Position numbers and translations under genes: made by a program. The notes under the pieces are model-generated. The model was given only the letters and a program-made list of their open reading frames with translations. It was not told the DNA's origin and made no database searches. Of a DNA stretch of 64,000 nucleotides, positions 43,468 to 51,492 are shown one piece after another. The stretch's first letter is position 1. The number at the start of each line of letters is the position of its first letter. Source of the stretch: Nocardioides islandensis (GTDB taxonomy: Bacteria; Actinomycetota; Actinomycetes; Propionibacteriales; Nocardioidaceae); NCBI RefSeq assembly GCF_015352455.1, contig NZ_JADKPN010000010.1, forward strand, positions 1-64,000. Direction: 5' to 3'.

Positions 43468-44988
43468 ATGAGACGGTCGCCGGCACTGCTCCTCGCGGGC
43501 GCCCTGACGGGCCTGGTGGGGCTGACCGGCCTGTCCGGCTGCTCGATCGGTGGCGGCGAGCGGGTGGGCGGGGCTCCGGCGCCGCATGCCCACGAGCTGA
43601 CGATGCTCAGCGCCTTCGGCCGCGGTGAGGTCACCCAGTTCACCGACGAGGTGTCGCGGCTGTCCCAGGGCGAGCTCGTCATCCGTCTGGTACCCGTCGC
43701 GAGCGACAGCACCGACTACGAGGCCGATGTCGTCAAGCGCCTGCAGGACGGTGAGGCCGACCTTGCCGTCGTGGGCACGAGAGCGGGCAACGACTTCGGT
43801 GCGCCCGGCCTGGCCGCGCTGGGCGCCCCCTTCCTGTTGGACAGCTACCCGCTCCAGGAACGCGTCCTCAGCGGGCCGCTGGTCGACACGATCCTCGAAG
43901 GCGTGCGGCCGGCGGGTCTGGTCGGGCTCGGCATCCTGCCCGGCCCGATGCGTCACCCACTCGGACTGACCCACAGCCTCGCCACTCCCGACGACTTCCG
44001 GGGGCTCACCCTGGGCACCCAGCAGTCGGACGTGGCCGACGCCACGCTGCGGGCTCTCGGTGCGACGCCGCGTCGGATGCGTCTCGACATGTCGGCCCCA
44101 GGCGCGTTGGACGGGCTCGACGGGATCGAGTACCAGGTGACTGCCGTCGAGAGCGGCCGGCTCGACGCCGACGGCTCCCACCTGATGACCAACGTCGACC
44201 TGTGGCCGCGCTCGATCGTCCTCCTCGCCGACGACGAGGCCTACGACGGATTGACCGTCCACGAGCGCGAGCTGCTGCGCACTGCCGCGACCAACGCCGT
44301 GCCCGGGAAGGCCGAGGCCGAGCGCGGGTTCGAGGCGGAGGCCGCCGCCAACCTGTGCCGGAAGGGGAACACGGTCTTCGACACGGCCAGCCCCGGCCAG
44401 CTGCGCGCGCTACGTCGCGCGGTCCAGCCGGTGTACGACGACCTGGCGCGCGACGCGGCGACCCGAGAGGTGGTCGAAGCGGTCGAGGAGGTCAAAGCCG
44501 ATCTGGGCGAACCCGCCGCCGAGGTCGCCGCATGCACACCGGCGTTCGGCGCCACGAGCACGGGAGAGCCGACCGTCATCGACGGCGCGTGGACCATGGA
44601 CACCGACCGGAGCGCCGCGATCCCTGAGTACTTCGACGAGAACTGGGGCCACTGGGTCTTCGTGTTCGACCGGGGGAAGTTCGGGATCACCCAGGAGAAC
44701 GAGACGTCCTGCACCTGGGGCTACGGCACGTTCGCGGTCAACGGCAGACGTATGGCGATGACGTTCCTGGACGGTGGTGGCATCGCTCCCAACGGCGCCA
44801 CGAACCGGCCGGGTGAGTACTTCGTGTTCGACGTCAGCGCCTACCGCGACACGCTCACCCTCACCGCGGTCGACGGCGAGATCTCCCCTCTCAACTTCCG
44901 GGCAGAGCCATGGCGCCGGCTGTCCACCGCTCCCGACGTGGAGCAGTTCAGCAACCGCTGCTCGCCGCCGGTGGAGGCGTTCGACTAG
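43468..44988 (+). CDS. TRAP-type (DctP-like) substrate-binding lipoprotein with C-terminal extension
   Basis: 506 aa. Lipobox LTGLSGC near residue 23. Residues about 35-345 fit the DctP fold: TQFTDEVSRLSQGELVIRLV, FGAPGLAALGAPFLLDSY, PDDFRGLTLGTQQSDV and GIEYQVTAVESG. The last 150 residues (from about 365, GAWTMDTDRSAAIPEYFDEN onward) form a separate lipocalin-like or calycin-like beta domain. No TRAP membrane subunit lies nearby, so the lipoprotein may act as a sensor or orphan binding protein. The start at MRRSPALLL gives a normal signal peptide. Confidence 0.8.
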   Translation: MRRSPALLLAGALTGLVGLTGLSGCSIGGGERVGGAPAPHAHELTMLSAFGRGEVTQFTDEVSRLSQGELVIRLVPVASDSTDYEADVVKRLQDGEADLAVVGTRAGNDFGAPGLAALGAPFLLDSYPLQERVLSGPLVDTILEGVRPAGLVGLGILPGPMRHPLGLTHSLATPDDFRGLTLGTQQSDVADATLRALGATPRRMRLDMSAPGALDGLDGIEYQVTAVESGRLDADGSHLMTNVDLWPRSIVLLADDEAYDGLTVHERELLRTAATNAVPGKAEAERGFEAEAAANLCRKGNTVFDTASPGQLRALRRAVQPVYDDLARDAATREVVEAVEEVKADLGEPAAEVAACTPAFGATSTGEPTVIDGAWTMDTDRSAAIPEYFDENWGHWVFVFDRGKFGITQENETSCTWGYGTFAVNGRRMAMTFLDGGGIAPNGATNRPGEYFVFDVSAYRDTLTLTAVDGEISPLNFRAEPWRRLSTAPDVEQFSNRCSPPVEAFD

Positions 44989-45166
44989 TAAGGGCTGATG
45001 GTCACCATGGCGCTCGGTGTGCAGGTCCGGCGCACCGGCACGTGTCCGCAGCCACCACTGGCGATCGCGACGCCAGGGTGCCGGCGTTTCCGCCGCGGCG
45101 AGTGCGGAGCCTGATACTGGACGTACGCGTCTCCAGAGCATGACAGCCGGACCAGAGGGGTTTGCT

Positions 45167-45685
45167 GTGGGCGCAACGGACGAGGTGGGCGCCGATCGCG
45201 GCGACCGCTACAGCGCGCTGTACGCCGAGCATGCGCCGCGCGCGCTCCGCTTCGCCTTCCTGCTCACCGGGGAGCGCGAGCTGGCGGAGGACCTGGTTCA
45301 GGACGCGTTCATCAAGGTGATGGGTCGCTTCGGCGACCTCCGTCGCGAGGAGGCGTTCGCGACGTACCTGCGGAAGACCATCGTGAACCTGTCCTACGGC
45401 ACCTTCCGCCGGCGCCGTGTCGAGCGGCAGTACCTCTCCCGCGAGCGCCGCTACAGCGGCGCCTCGGCCCTGACGTCCGGACCCGACCTCGACCGCGACG
45501 ACGAGCTGTGGTCCCGACTCGAACAGCTCCCGCCGCGACAGCGGGTGGCGCTGGTGCTGCGCTACTACGAGGACCTGTCCGAGAAGCAGACGGCGGCCGC
45601 GATGGGCTGCTCGCTGCGCACCGTGAAGTCGTTGGTGAACCGGGGTCTGGTCGCCCTGCGAGCCCAGGAGGCGTTCCATGAGTGA
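45167..45685 (+). CDS. ECF sigma factor, SigE-like (SigE70 family)
   Basis: 172 aa from a GTG 7 bases after AGAGGGG; an in-frame ATG at 45140 lacks a site. Region 2 reads YSALYAEHAPRALRFAFLLT and AEDLVQDAFIKVMGRF; region 4 reads LPPRQRVALVLRYYEDLSE, then MGCSLRTVKSLVNRGLVAL. This matches the small actinobacterial SigE-like subfamily. The next gene overlaps it by 8 bases and encodes a membrane protein with a cytoplasmic N-terminus, probably its regulator. Confidence 0.92.
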   Translation: MGATDEVGADRGDRYSALYAEHAPRALRFAFLLTGERELAEDLVQDAFIKVMGRFGDLRREEAFATYLRKTIVNLSYGTFRRRRVERQYLSRERRYSGASALTSGPDLDRDDELWSRLEQLPPRQRVALVLRYYEDLSEKQTAAAMGCSLRTVKSLVNRGLVALRAQEAFHE

Positions 45686-46877
45686 TCTCGAGAACGCCCT
45701 CCGCGAGAGCCTGCACAGGCGCGCCGCCGAGGCCCCGGACGCGGCTCCCGCGAGCGTCCGGTTGCTCGGGGCGGTACGCCGTCGTCGCGCGCTGAACTCC
45801 GCGCTGTTCACCGCGGCGACGGTCGCCGCCGTCCTGGCGGTCGTCCTGGGCGTCAAGCTGGTGACTCCGCGCCCCATCGAGCCGGTGCTGCCGCCCGAGC
45901 CGAGGTCCGCGCCGTCGATGGCGTACGTCGGCACCGACGGTTCGATCCGGGGACGCGACACGAACGGGTCGACGACCGTGTGGGTGGACGGCCCACGCCT
46001 CAGGGACCTGTGCGGCGTGCCGTGCTTCCCCGCCGAGCTCGCATGGTCGCCCGACGGCCGCACCTTGGCGGTCCTCACGGGTCCCGCGTGCTGCCTCGAG
46101 AGCACGCAGGTGAGCGTGCTGGTGATGTCCGCGGGCGGTGCGGACGCCCGACGGGTCTTCCAGTGTCCTGACGGAACCGGGTGCTCCGACGGGCTTCCGT
46201 ACCGCTTGGCTTGGTCACGCGACTCGCGGTCGATCGCGTTCTCGACGACGCGCGAGCTGTACGTCGTTCCGCGCGACGGCGGCCCTGGAGACCTGGTGTG
46301 CACGTGTGGGGCGTTCGGCCTCGCATTCCTGCCGGACGGACGGCTCACGTACGTCGACCACGGCGCCATCGAGGCGGTGGACCTGTCGTCAGGGAACGCT
46401 TCGACCCTGGCGCGGTACACGGGTGCGACCGACGCCGCCTGGTCCCCCGACGGCCGCTATGCCGTCGTGACCACGGACGACACGTTCTTCTCGGTCGTCG
46501 ACTTCTCGATGTCGCCGCCAGCACAGGTACAGCCCCGCCACGTGGCCGGCCTGTTCGTCCGTTGGTCGCCGAGCGGCGACAGGTTCGTCTACGTCGCGTC
46601 GATCGGCCACACGTACCCGACGGTGCGCAGCGAGCTGTGGGTCGCGGCCCCGGGGCAGCGCCCCCGGATGCTGCACCGTTTCCCGCACGTGGCCGGCGGT
46701 CTGGCGCCGCCCGTGTGGTCTCCGGACGGATCCACCGTCGAGCTCTACCAGGGCAACGGAAACGGAGCCGACGGGACCATCTCGCTCGTGGACGCGACCA
46801 CCGGCGACGTGGTCGGCACTGTCTCAGGAGCTGAAGGTGGCGCGGCGTGGCAGCGTGCGCCCGGTAGCACGGAGTAG
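45678..46877 (+). CDS. Membrane-anchored beta-propeller protein, probable sigma-factor partner
   Basis: 399 aa. A cytoplasmic N-terminus of about 38 residues (LENALRESLHRRAAEAPDAA) leads to a single helix (about 40-62, LFTAATVAAVLAVVLGV) and an extracytoplasmic PD40/WD40-like propeller with blades such as AWSPDGRTLAVL, AWSRDSRSIAF, AAWSPDGRYAVV and VWSPDGSTVEL. Overlap with the sigma gene and this topology suggest a non-classical anti-sigma factor that senses through the propeller. No zinc-type (ZAS) anti-sigma motif is visible, so this is inference. Confidence 0.8.
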   Translation: MSDLENALRESLHRRAAEAPDAAPASVRLLGAVRRRRALNSALFTAATVAAVLAVVLGVKLVTPRPIEPVLPPEPRSAPSMAYVGTDGSIRGRDTNGSTTVWVDGPRLRDLCGVPCFPAELAWSPDGRTLAVLTGPACCLESTQVSVLVMSAGGADARRVFQCPDGTGCSDGLPYRLAWSRDSRSIAFSTTRELYVVPRDGGPGDLVCTCGAFGLAFLPDGRLTYVDHGAIEAVDLSSGNASTLARYTGATDAAWSPDGRYAVVTTDDTFFSVVDFSMSPPAQVQPRHVAGLFVRWSPSGDRFVYVASIGHTYPTVRSELWVAAPGQRPRMLHRFPHVAGGLAPPVWSPDGSTVELYQGNGNGADGTISLVDATTGDVVGTVSGAEGGAAWQRAPGSTE

Positions 46878-46941
46878 CTCGGCCGGACAAGAGGCCGGCG
46901 AACCAGCGAAGCCTGGAGCGCCGGCGCGGCGTCTGGCGAAC

Positions 46942-48018
46942 ATGAGCACGACACACCGCAACGCGCTGGCCCTGGTTGCTGCCTGGACGGTCGCCCTCGC
47001 GCTCGCCGCGTGCGACTCCCAGGGTGGGCACTTCTCGCCGTCGACGGACACGCCGATGGTCGCCGAGCAGTACCTGGGCCTGCCGGTCGAGCCCCTGGAC
47101 GATGTCGAGGATCTCGACCTGCCGTTCCCAGGGCTACTCGCCGTCGGCCCCAGCGCCGACCGGGTCTGGCTGGGAGCCCCCGAGGGCCTCGCGTGGCTCG
47201 ACGTGAATGACGCAGATGCGCACGTCGTGGACCGGCTGCCCGGCGCCTACCTCGCGTTCGTCGGCGACGACACCATGTACCGCGCCGGTTTCCAAGCTCA
47301 GTCGATCGCCAAGTACGACCTGTCCGGCCAACCGCGAGAAGTGAGCCGAGGCGCGGCGCGCTGGCCGCTCGGGGTGGCCGCCACCCGCGACGTGCTGTGG
47401 CTGACCAACCACAGGACGAGCACACTGCTGAGGCTGGACCCTGACGACCTGCGCGTGACCCAGAGGATCCAGCTGGGGCACGCCGGCGTCGATGACGTGA
47501 TCGGAGCGGGCGAGCTGGCCTGGGTGGGCGACACCCTGTGGATGATCTCGATCGGCGATCCGACCGTCTACGCGGTCGACGGACATACCGGGAACGTGCT
47601 GCGCGAGGTGTCACTGGGCGCTGAGGACGCTGCCGGCCTGAAGGCCACCTCAGCCGGCCTCTGGTCGTGGGTCGGCAACCGCACCGACGACCCCGGCTAC
47701 GACTCGCTGGTGCTCGTCGATCCCGACCGAGGCACGATGATCACGCGAGTCCCCCTCCGCGAGCCGGCCGACCTCGTGGGCGACCAGGTCGCCATGGTCT
47801 CGGATCCGGTGGAGGTGGACGGCGAGATCTGGGTCGCGTTCGACCAGTACGTCGTGCACCTCGACGCCCACCACGACTGGAGACCCGATCGGGTTCTCGG
47901 GCTTCCCGATGGCACCGCGGTCATCAGCACGGTCGTCGCCGGCGACTACCTGTGGTACGAAAGCCCGCTCCCGGCACCACATGTCTCCCGCGTGCCCCTC
48001 GACGACCTGGCGCCGTGA
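46942..48018 (+). CDS. Propeller-type lipoprotein, unknown
   Basis: 358 aa from the ATG at MSTTHRNAL. Lipobox ALAAC (Cys about 23). Mature part is rich in short beta blades of the NHL/YVTN-like or PQQ-like type (VGPSADRVWLGAPEGLAWLD, TRDVLWLTNHRTSTLLRLDP, YAVDGHTGNVLREVSLG). It follows the sigma factor/propeller pair by 64 bases on the same strand and may belong to the same regulon. Binding partner unknown. Confidence 0.75.
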   Translation: MSTTHRNALALVAAWTVALALAACDSQGGHFSPSTDTPMVAEQYLGLPVEPLDDVEDLDLPFPGLLAVGPSADRVWLGAPEGLAWLDVNDADAHVVDRLPGAYLAFVGDDTMYRAGFQAQSIAKYDLSGQPREVSRGAARWPLGVAATRDVLWLTNHRTSTLLRLDPDDLRVTQRIQLGHAGVDDVIGAGELAWVGDTLWMISIGDPTVYAVDGHTGNVLREVSLGAEDAAGLKATSAGLWSWVGNRTDDPGYDSLVLVDPDRGTMITRVPLREPADLVGDQVAMVSDPVEVDGEIWVAFDQYVVHLDAHHDWRPDRVLGLPDGTAVISTVVAGDYLWYESPLPAPHVSRVPLDDLAP

Positions 48019-48035
48019 CCCCGACACCTCACGGC

Positions 48036-49172
48036 TCACGTCGACGGGCGGTTCCCACCCGGCGCGGCGACAGCCTGCTGACGGTTCGATCCGGAGAGCT
48101 CCGGCCAGGCCCGGGCTACCAGTGCGACTCGTGCGACCGCGAACAGCCAGGGGACGGGGAGTGCGAAACCGATCCAGAAGACCGCCTCGAGCGGCAGGAG
48201 AGCCAGGTTCAGGACCGCGCCGGCCTTGCGGCTCTGCCACAGCAGCCACCCCGAGTAGACCGCAGCCAGCACCAGGCCGGCGTACGCCACGAGGAGGGTG
48301 ACCACACGGTCGTCAGGGAAGCTGGAGGACCAGGGACCGCCGTACATGTCGAACAGCCCCCAGAGCGAGGGAAGTCTGCCGTTCTCGGCGAGGAAGACGG
48401 CGACCGGCACAGCCGGGACGCCGAACATGGCGCCGTACGCCCAGGTCACCCACGCTGCTGTCCGGGATCGGGGCGTCGAGGTGCTCTCCTGGTGGATGCT
48501 GCTCGTCTGCGGTGACTCGCCCCAGAGGGCGGACATGAGGCGCTCGTAGCGGCGTCGGCCGACCAGCCGCCAGACGACCTTGATCGGTCCGGGTATCCCG
48601 GCGAGCATCAGGGCGGACTGCGTGGGGTCCGCGGTGGCGAGCATCTCGCCCATGGCGATGAAGCGTTGCGTGGGCGTGAACTTGCTGAAGGCGGCCTTCC
48701 CGGCGTGGTCCCACTCGGCCTGGGTGATGTGGGCGGCGATCAGCGGCACGACGTCACGTTCCTCCTCGGTGAGGTGCTCCATCAGCCGCTCGGTCACGGT
48801 GCTGAGGGCGCTCGCGAGTGCTGTCGACGTGTCGGTGGTGGGTGCGGCCGCCCACGCCGTCAGCTGTCGCTGGGTCTCGTCGAGCGCGTCGTGGAGGCCG
48901 GAGTGCTGCTCTTCCATGCGGCGGATGAGGGCTCCCGACATGGTGGCCCGTGCGTGCAGCGCCGGCCAGATGAACTCGTCCTCGGTCGCATGGTGGGCGT
49001 GAAGTCCGTCGAGGTGGAAGCCGACGTACTCCGACACCGCGTCCGTGCGCGTCGCCGCACCCGGTCTCAGCACCGCAGCCTCGGCCTGTTCGAACCCGCG
49101 CCGGATGAGGCTGTGGATCAGAGCCATCTCCCACGGGTCGGACACTTGGGCAGCAGAGATGTGAGCGGTCAT
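48036..49172 (-). CDS. Hemerythrin-domain protein with C-terminal membrane region
   Basis: 378 aa from the ATG behind GGAG (the GTG-less ATG at 49193 is poorer). Residues 10-170 form a hemerythrin HHE domain: HLDGLHAHHATEDEFIWPAL, EEQHSGLHDAL and LMEHLTEEERDVVPL carry the His/Glu ligands for a di-iron site. Residues about 230-365 hold four hydrophobic segments. A membrane-tethered di-iron protein suggests oxygen, NO or redox sensing or protection. Divergent from a TetR gene across a double palindrome, which probably controls it. Confidence 0.85.
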   Translation of the reverse strand: MTAHISAAQVSDPWEMALIHSLIRRGFEQAEAAVLRPGAATRTDAVSEYVGFHLDGLHAHHATEDEFIWPALHARATMSGALIRRMEEQHSGLHDALDETQRQLTAWAAAPTTDTSTALASALSTVTERLMEHLTEEERDVVPLIAAHITQAEWDHAGKAAFSKFTPTQRFIAMGEMLATADPTQSALMLAGIPGPIKVVWRLVGRRRYERLMSALWGESPQTSSIHQESTSTPRSRTAAWVTWAYGAMFGVPAVPVAVFLAENGRLPSLWGLFDMYGGPWSSSFPDDRVVTLLVAYAGLVLAAVYSGWLLWQSRKAGAVLNLALLPLEAVFWIGFALPVPWLFAVARVALVARAWPELSGSNRQQAVAAPGGNRPST

Positions 49173-49189
49173 GGTGACTCCGTACTGAT

Positions 49190-49212
49190 TCACTAGTGAG
49201 CCTCACTAGTGA
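49190..49212. promoter_or_regulatory. Tandem perfect palindromes, probable TetR operator
   Basis: TCACTAGTGA occurs twice, at 49190-49199 and 49203-49212, separated by GCC; the whole 23-bp block is itself a near-perfect palindrome. It lies in the 64-base gap between the divergent hemerythrin and TetR genes, 25 bases before the TetR start. The 13-bp centre-to-centre spacing suits two stacked TetR dimers on DNA. Confidence 0.8.
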
Positions 49213-49236
49213 TCGACTCCTGCTAATTTGAGGGCC

Positions 49237-49890
49237 GTGGCGAGGACTGTCAAGCCCCCGAAGCGGACCCGACGAGAGCGGGCGGCGGCGACCAGGGAGC
49301 GGATGATCCGCGCTGCGATCGAGGTGTTCACTGAAGCCGGGTACGTCGGTGCACGGATGAGCGACATCGCCGAGCGCGCCGATGTAGCCGTCCAGACGGT
49401 GTACTTCACCTTCCACACCAAGGCCGAGCTGCTCCAGGCCTGCTTCGACTTCGCCGTGCTCGGGCCGGAACAGCTCCCGCCCATGCAGCAGCCTTTCTTC
49501 GCCGACTTCCTCGCCGCACGCTCCGGCCGCAAGGCTCTCGACGCCTTCGTCCGTGGCAACACCGCGATCCTCGGACGCTCCGCAGCCATCAAGGAGGTCG
49601 CGGAGTCAGCGCCGCACGAGCCCGACGCGGCCGCCGTCGTCGCACACGGCGAGCGCCTGCGCCGCGAGGGTCTGGCTCAGGTCGTGGGCCTGCTCGACGA
49701 GCGGTTCGGGCTGCGCGCCGGCATGGCCGGCGACGATGCCACCGACCTGCTCCTGATGCTGACCTCGTCCGGGACCTACCTGACCCTGCAGCGCTACGGA
49801 TGGAGCGACGAGAAGTACGTGCGGTGGCTCACCGACGCACTCGCGAGGCAGCTGCTCGCACGACCGGGGCGCCTCGGGTCGGAACGCTGA
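49237..49890 (+). CDS. TetR-family transcriptional regulator
   Basis: 217 aa from a GTG following TTGAGGG. N-terminal TetR helix-turn-helix: RERMIRAAIEVFTEAGYVGA, MSDIAERADVAVQTVYFTFH. The C-terminal ligand domain is of normal length but unassigned (FLAARSGRKALDAFVRGNTA region). It probably represses itself and the divergent hemerythrin gene through the double TCACTAGTGA site. Confidence 0.92.
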   Translation: MARTVKPPKRTRRERAAATRERMIRAAIEVFTEAGYVGARMSDIAERADVAVQTVYFTFHTKAELLQACFDFAVLGPEQLPPMQQPFFADFLAARSGRKALDAFVRGNTAILGRSAAIKEVAESAPHEPDAAAVVAHGERLRREGLAQVVGLLDERFGLRAGMAGDDATDLLLMLTSSGTYLTLQRYGWSDEKYVRWLTDALARQLLARPGRLGSER

Positions 49891-49903
49891 CCTGCGCCAC
49901 TTC

Positions 49904-51130
49904 TCAGCGCTCGCAGCCGATGCGCGTCTCGCCCTCGCACCGGTCGACACCTGCTCCACCTCTCACGACGTCCTGACCAGACCCTCCGATCAGCTCGTCG
50001 TACCCGTCGCTACCGACCAGGACGTCGTCCCCCGCCCGGCCCGCGAAGACGGAGCGATCCGTCGCCTTCCACCCCCATCGGGACTGGAGAACGTTGGGGC
50101 CACTGGTTCCCTTGATCGTCACCTTCCCGATCTCCTCGGAGCGGACGTTCTCGAACCCGACCGCTTGCCGCGTCACCTCGGAGGTGCCCTGCCTGTCGCG
50201 CAGGAGTCCGCTCGCGAGATCGAAGGTGAGGCGGTAGGGGTAGCTCTCCCTGTACGACCTGCGGTAGACGAACCAGTCGGTCCCTTCACCTCCGTCGAAC
50301 ACGGCTCCTGGAGCGCCACCGTTGAAGACCACGGTGTCCTGGCCCCCGTTCATGGACACGTGGAGGGGCCACTTCGGGACACGATTCTCGTTGACCCCGA
50401 ACGTGCTCAACCTCTCGGCGCCGTCCGAGCCGACGAACGTGAGGGGTCCCGAGGCCGTGGCTCTGAACAACGAGAAGCTGCGGACGCCGGCGATCACCGT
50501 GTCGTCACGCAGGATTCGCTGCGAGACGTTGTCGATGGTCCAGGCTGGATGCCCGTCCGGGAGCTGCAGCTTCACGGTCAGCTCGTCCGCCCCGGTGCCG
50601 CCGTCGTAGCTGCCGCCGACGACCTCCCCGTCGAGATCGACATTCAGGAAGTCGAACCCGGCGCCGAGGCTGACCGTGTCCTGCCTGTCGGCGTAGACGT
50701 CGTCCGACGCGCTACCGGTGGCGATCACGTCCGCGTCGGTGTCGGCACTGATCACGTACATGTGGCCGGCAGTTGTCCCCGACACCTCGTCCATGCCTGG
50801 GCCCGGCTCGATCCACAGGGAGGCAGCGTCGAACTGCGCCAGCGTGGAGTCGATCCGGTCGTCCCCGCTACCGGTGAGGTACTGACCGCGCACCAGGCCC
50901 GAGACGCAGACGAGATCGTCCCCGCCACGGGTGTCGACACCGTCGGATCCGTTCGTGACCACGACGTCCGGCAGCTCGGTGCCGATCAGCGGTTTCCCGG
51001 GCGTCCCCACGACCGTCGGCACCTGGCCGAAACACGACTCGACGGTCGCCGCCGAGCTCGACGGCGACGCCTGCGGGACCGTCAGCACGGCGAGAAGCAA
51101 CGGCCACAGCGCGAGCTGACGTGGTCGCAT
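49904..51130 (-). CDS. Secreted RTX-like calcium-binding repeat protein
   Basis: 408 aa from the ATG behind GGGAGGA; the longer frame to 51235 is not supported. Signal peptide at 1-27 (LALWPLLLAVLTVPQASPSS). The body is a beta-solenoid with scattered hemolysin-type repeats (TRGGDDLVCVSG, GSGDDRIDSTL, GGTGADELTV, GRAGDDVLVGSDGYDELIGG, GQDVVRGGAGVDRC). Two terminal Cys probably form a disulfide. Extracellular; no enzymatic motif seen. Similar in style to the other RTX-like protein at the left of the window. Confidence 0.82.
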   Translation of the reverse strand: MRPRQLALWPLLLAVLTVPQASPSSSAATVESCFGQVPTVVGTPGKPLIGTELPDVVVTNGSDGVDTRGGDDLVCVSGLVRGQYLTGSGDDRIDSTLAQFDAASLWIEPGPGMDEVSGTTAGHMYVISADTDADVIATGSASDDVYADRQDTVSLGAGFDFLNVDLDGEVVGGSYDGGTGADELTVKLQLPDGHPAWTIDNVSQRILRDDTVIAGVRSFSLFRATASGPLTFVGSDGAERLSTFGVNENRVPKWPLHVSMNGGQDTVVFNGGAPGAVFDGGEGTDWFVYRRSYRESYPYRLTFDLASGLLRDRQGTSEVTRQAVGFENVRSEEIGKVTIKGTSGPNVLQSRWGWKATDRSVFAGRAGDDVLVGSDGYDELIGGSGQDVVRGGAGVDRCEGETRIGCER

Positions 51131-51492
51131 CAGTCCTCCCAAGCGGCGCGGAGCCGGCCGTTCACGGTTCCAGACCAGGCTCCTCAACCGTCCGCAGCGT
51201 CGCCTAGGGCCATTGGCCCCGACCATCTCTGCCAAGAGGCCTCAGTCCAGGTCCGTGTGGGCGGTACCCCTGGTCGTGTCGACGGTGTCCCACATGGTCG
51301 TCTCCTGTCTCGGGTGGCTGTCGTGCGACGACGCTGCCGCGCGACGCAGCCCGACCACATGGGGCAGGACCGACACCTTCCTCGTCGGTGCTGTGTGGCG
51401 AACCTGTCGGTCCTCCCCCATGTGGTGCCGTCCCTCCCGACGGATCGTTGTCGGGTCGACACCGGCACATTCCCGAAGCTGAGGATCACGCA
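51131..51492. promoter_or_regulatory. Regulatory region of the monooxygenase gene with paired 21-bp motifs
   Basis: No gene is supported in this 362-base gap. A 21-bp motif lies at 51405-51425 on the plus strand (core CCTCCCCCATGTGG) and an almost identical copy lies inverted at 51355-51375 (core CCACATGGGGCAGG). The two are 50 bp apart and face each other. A weaker CCCACATGG occurs near 51290. The plus copy ends 67 bases before the monooxygenase ATG. Likely activator binding sites. Confidence 0.6.

Noticed and set aside
42672..43712. Extended frame upstream of the secreted protein
   Set aside because: The ATG at 43298 has an AAGGAG site and begins a proper signal peptide. The upstream part is antisense to the lipoprotein gene.
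45017..45166. Longer sigma-factor N-terminus
   Set aside because: No ribosome site upstream of the earlier ATGs, while the GTG at 45167 has AGAGGGG at ideal spacing.
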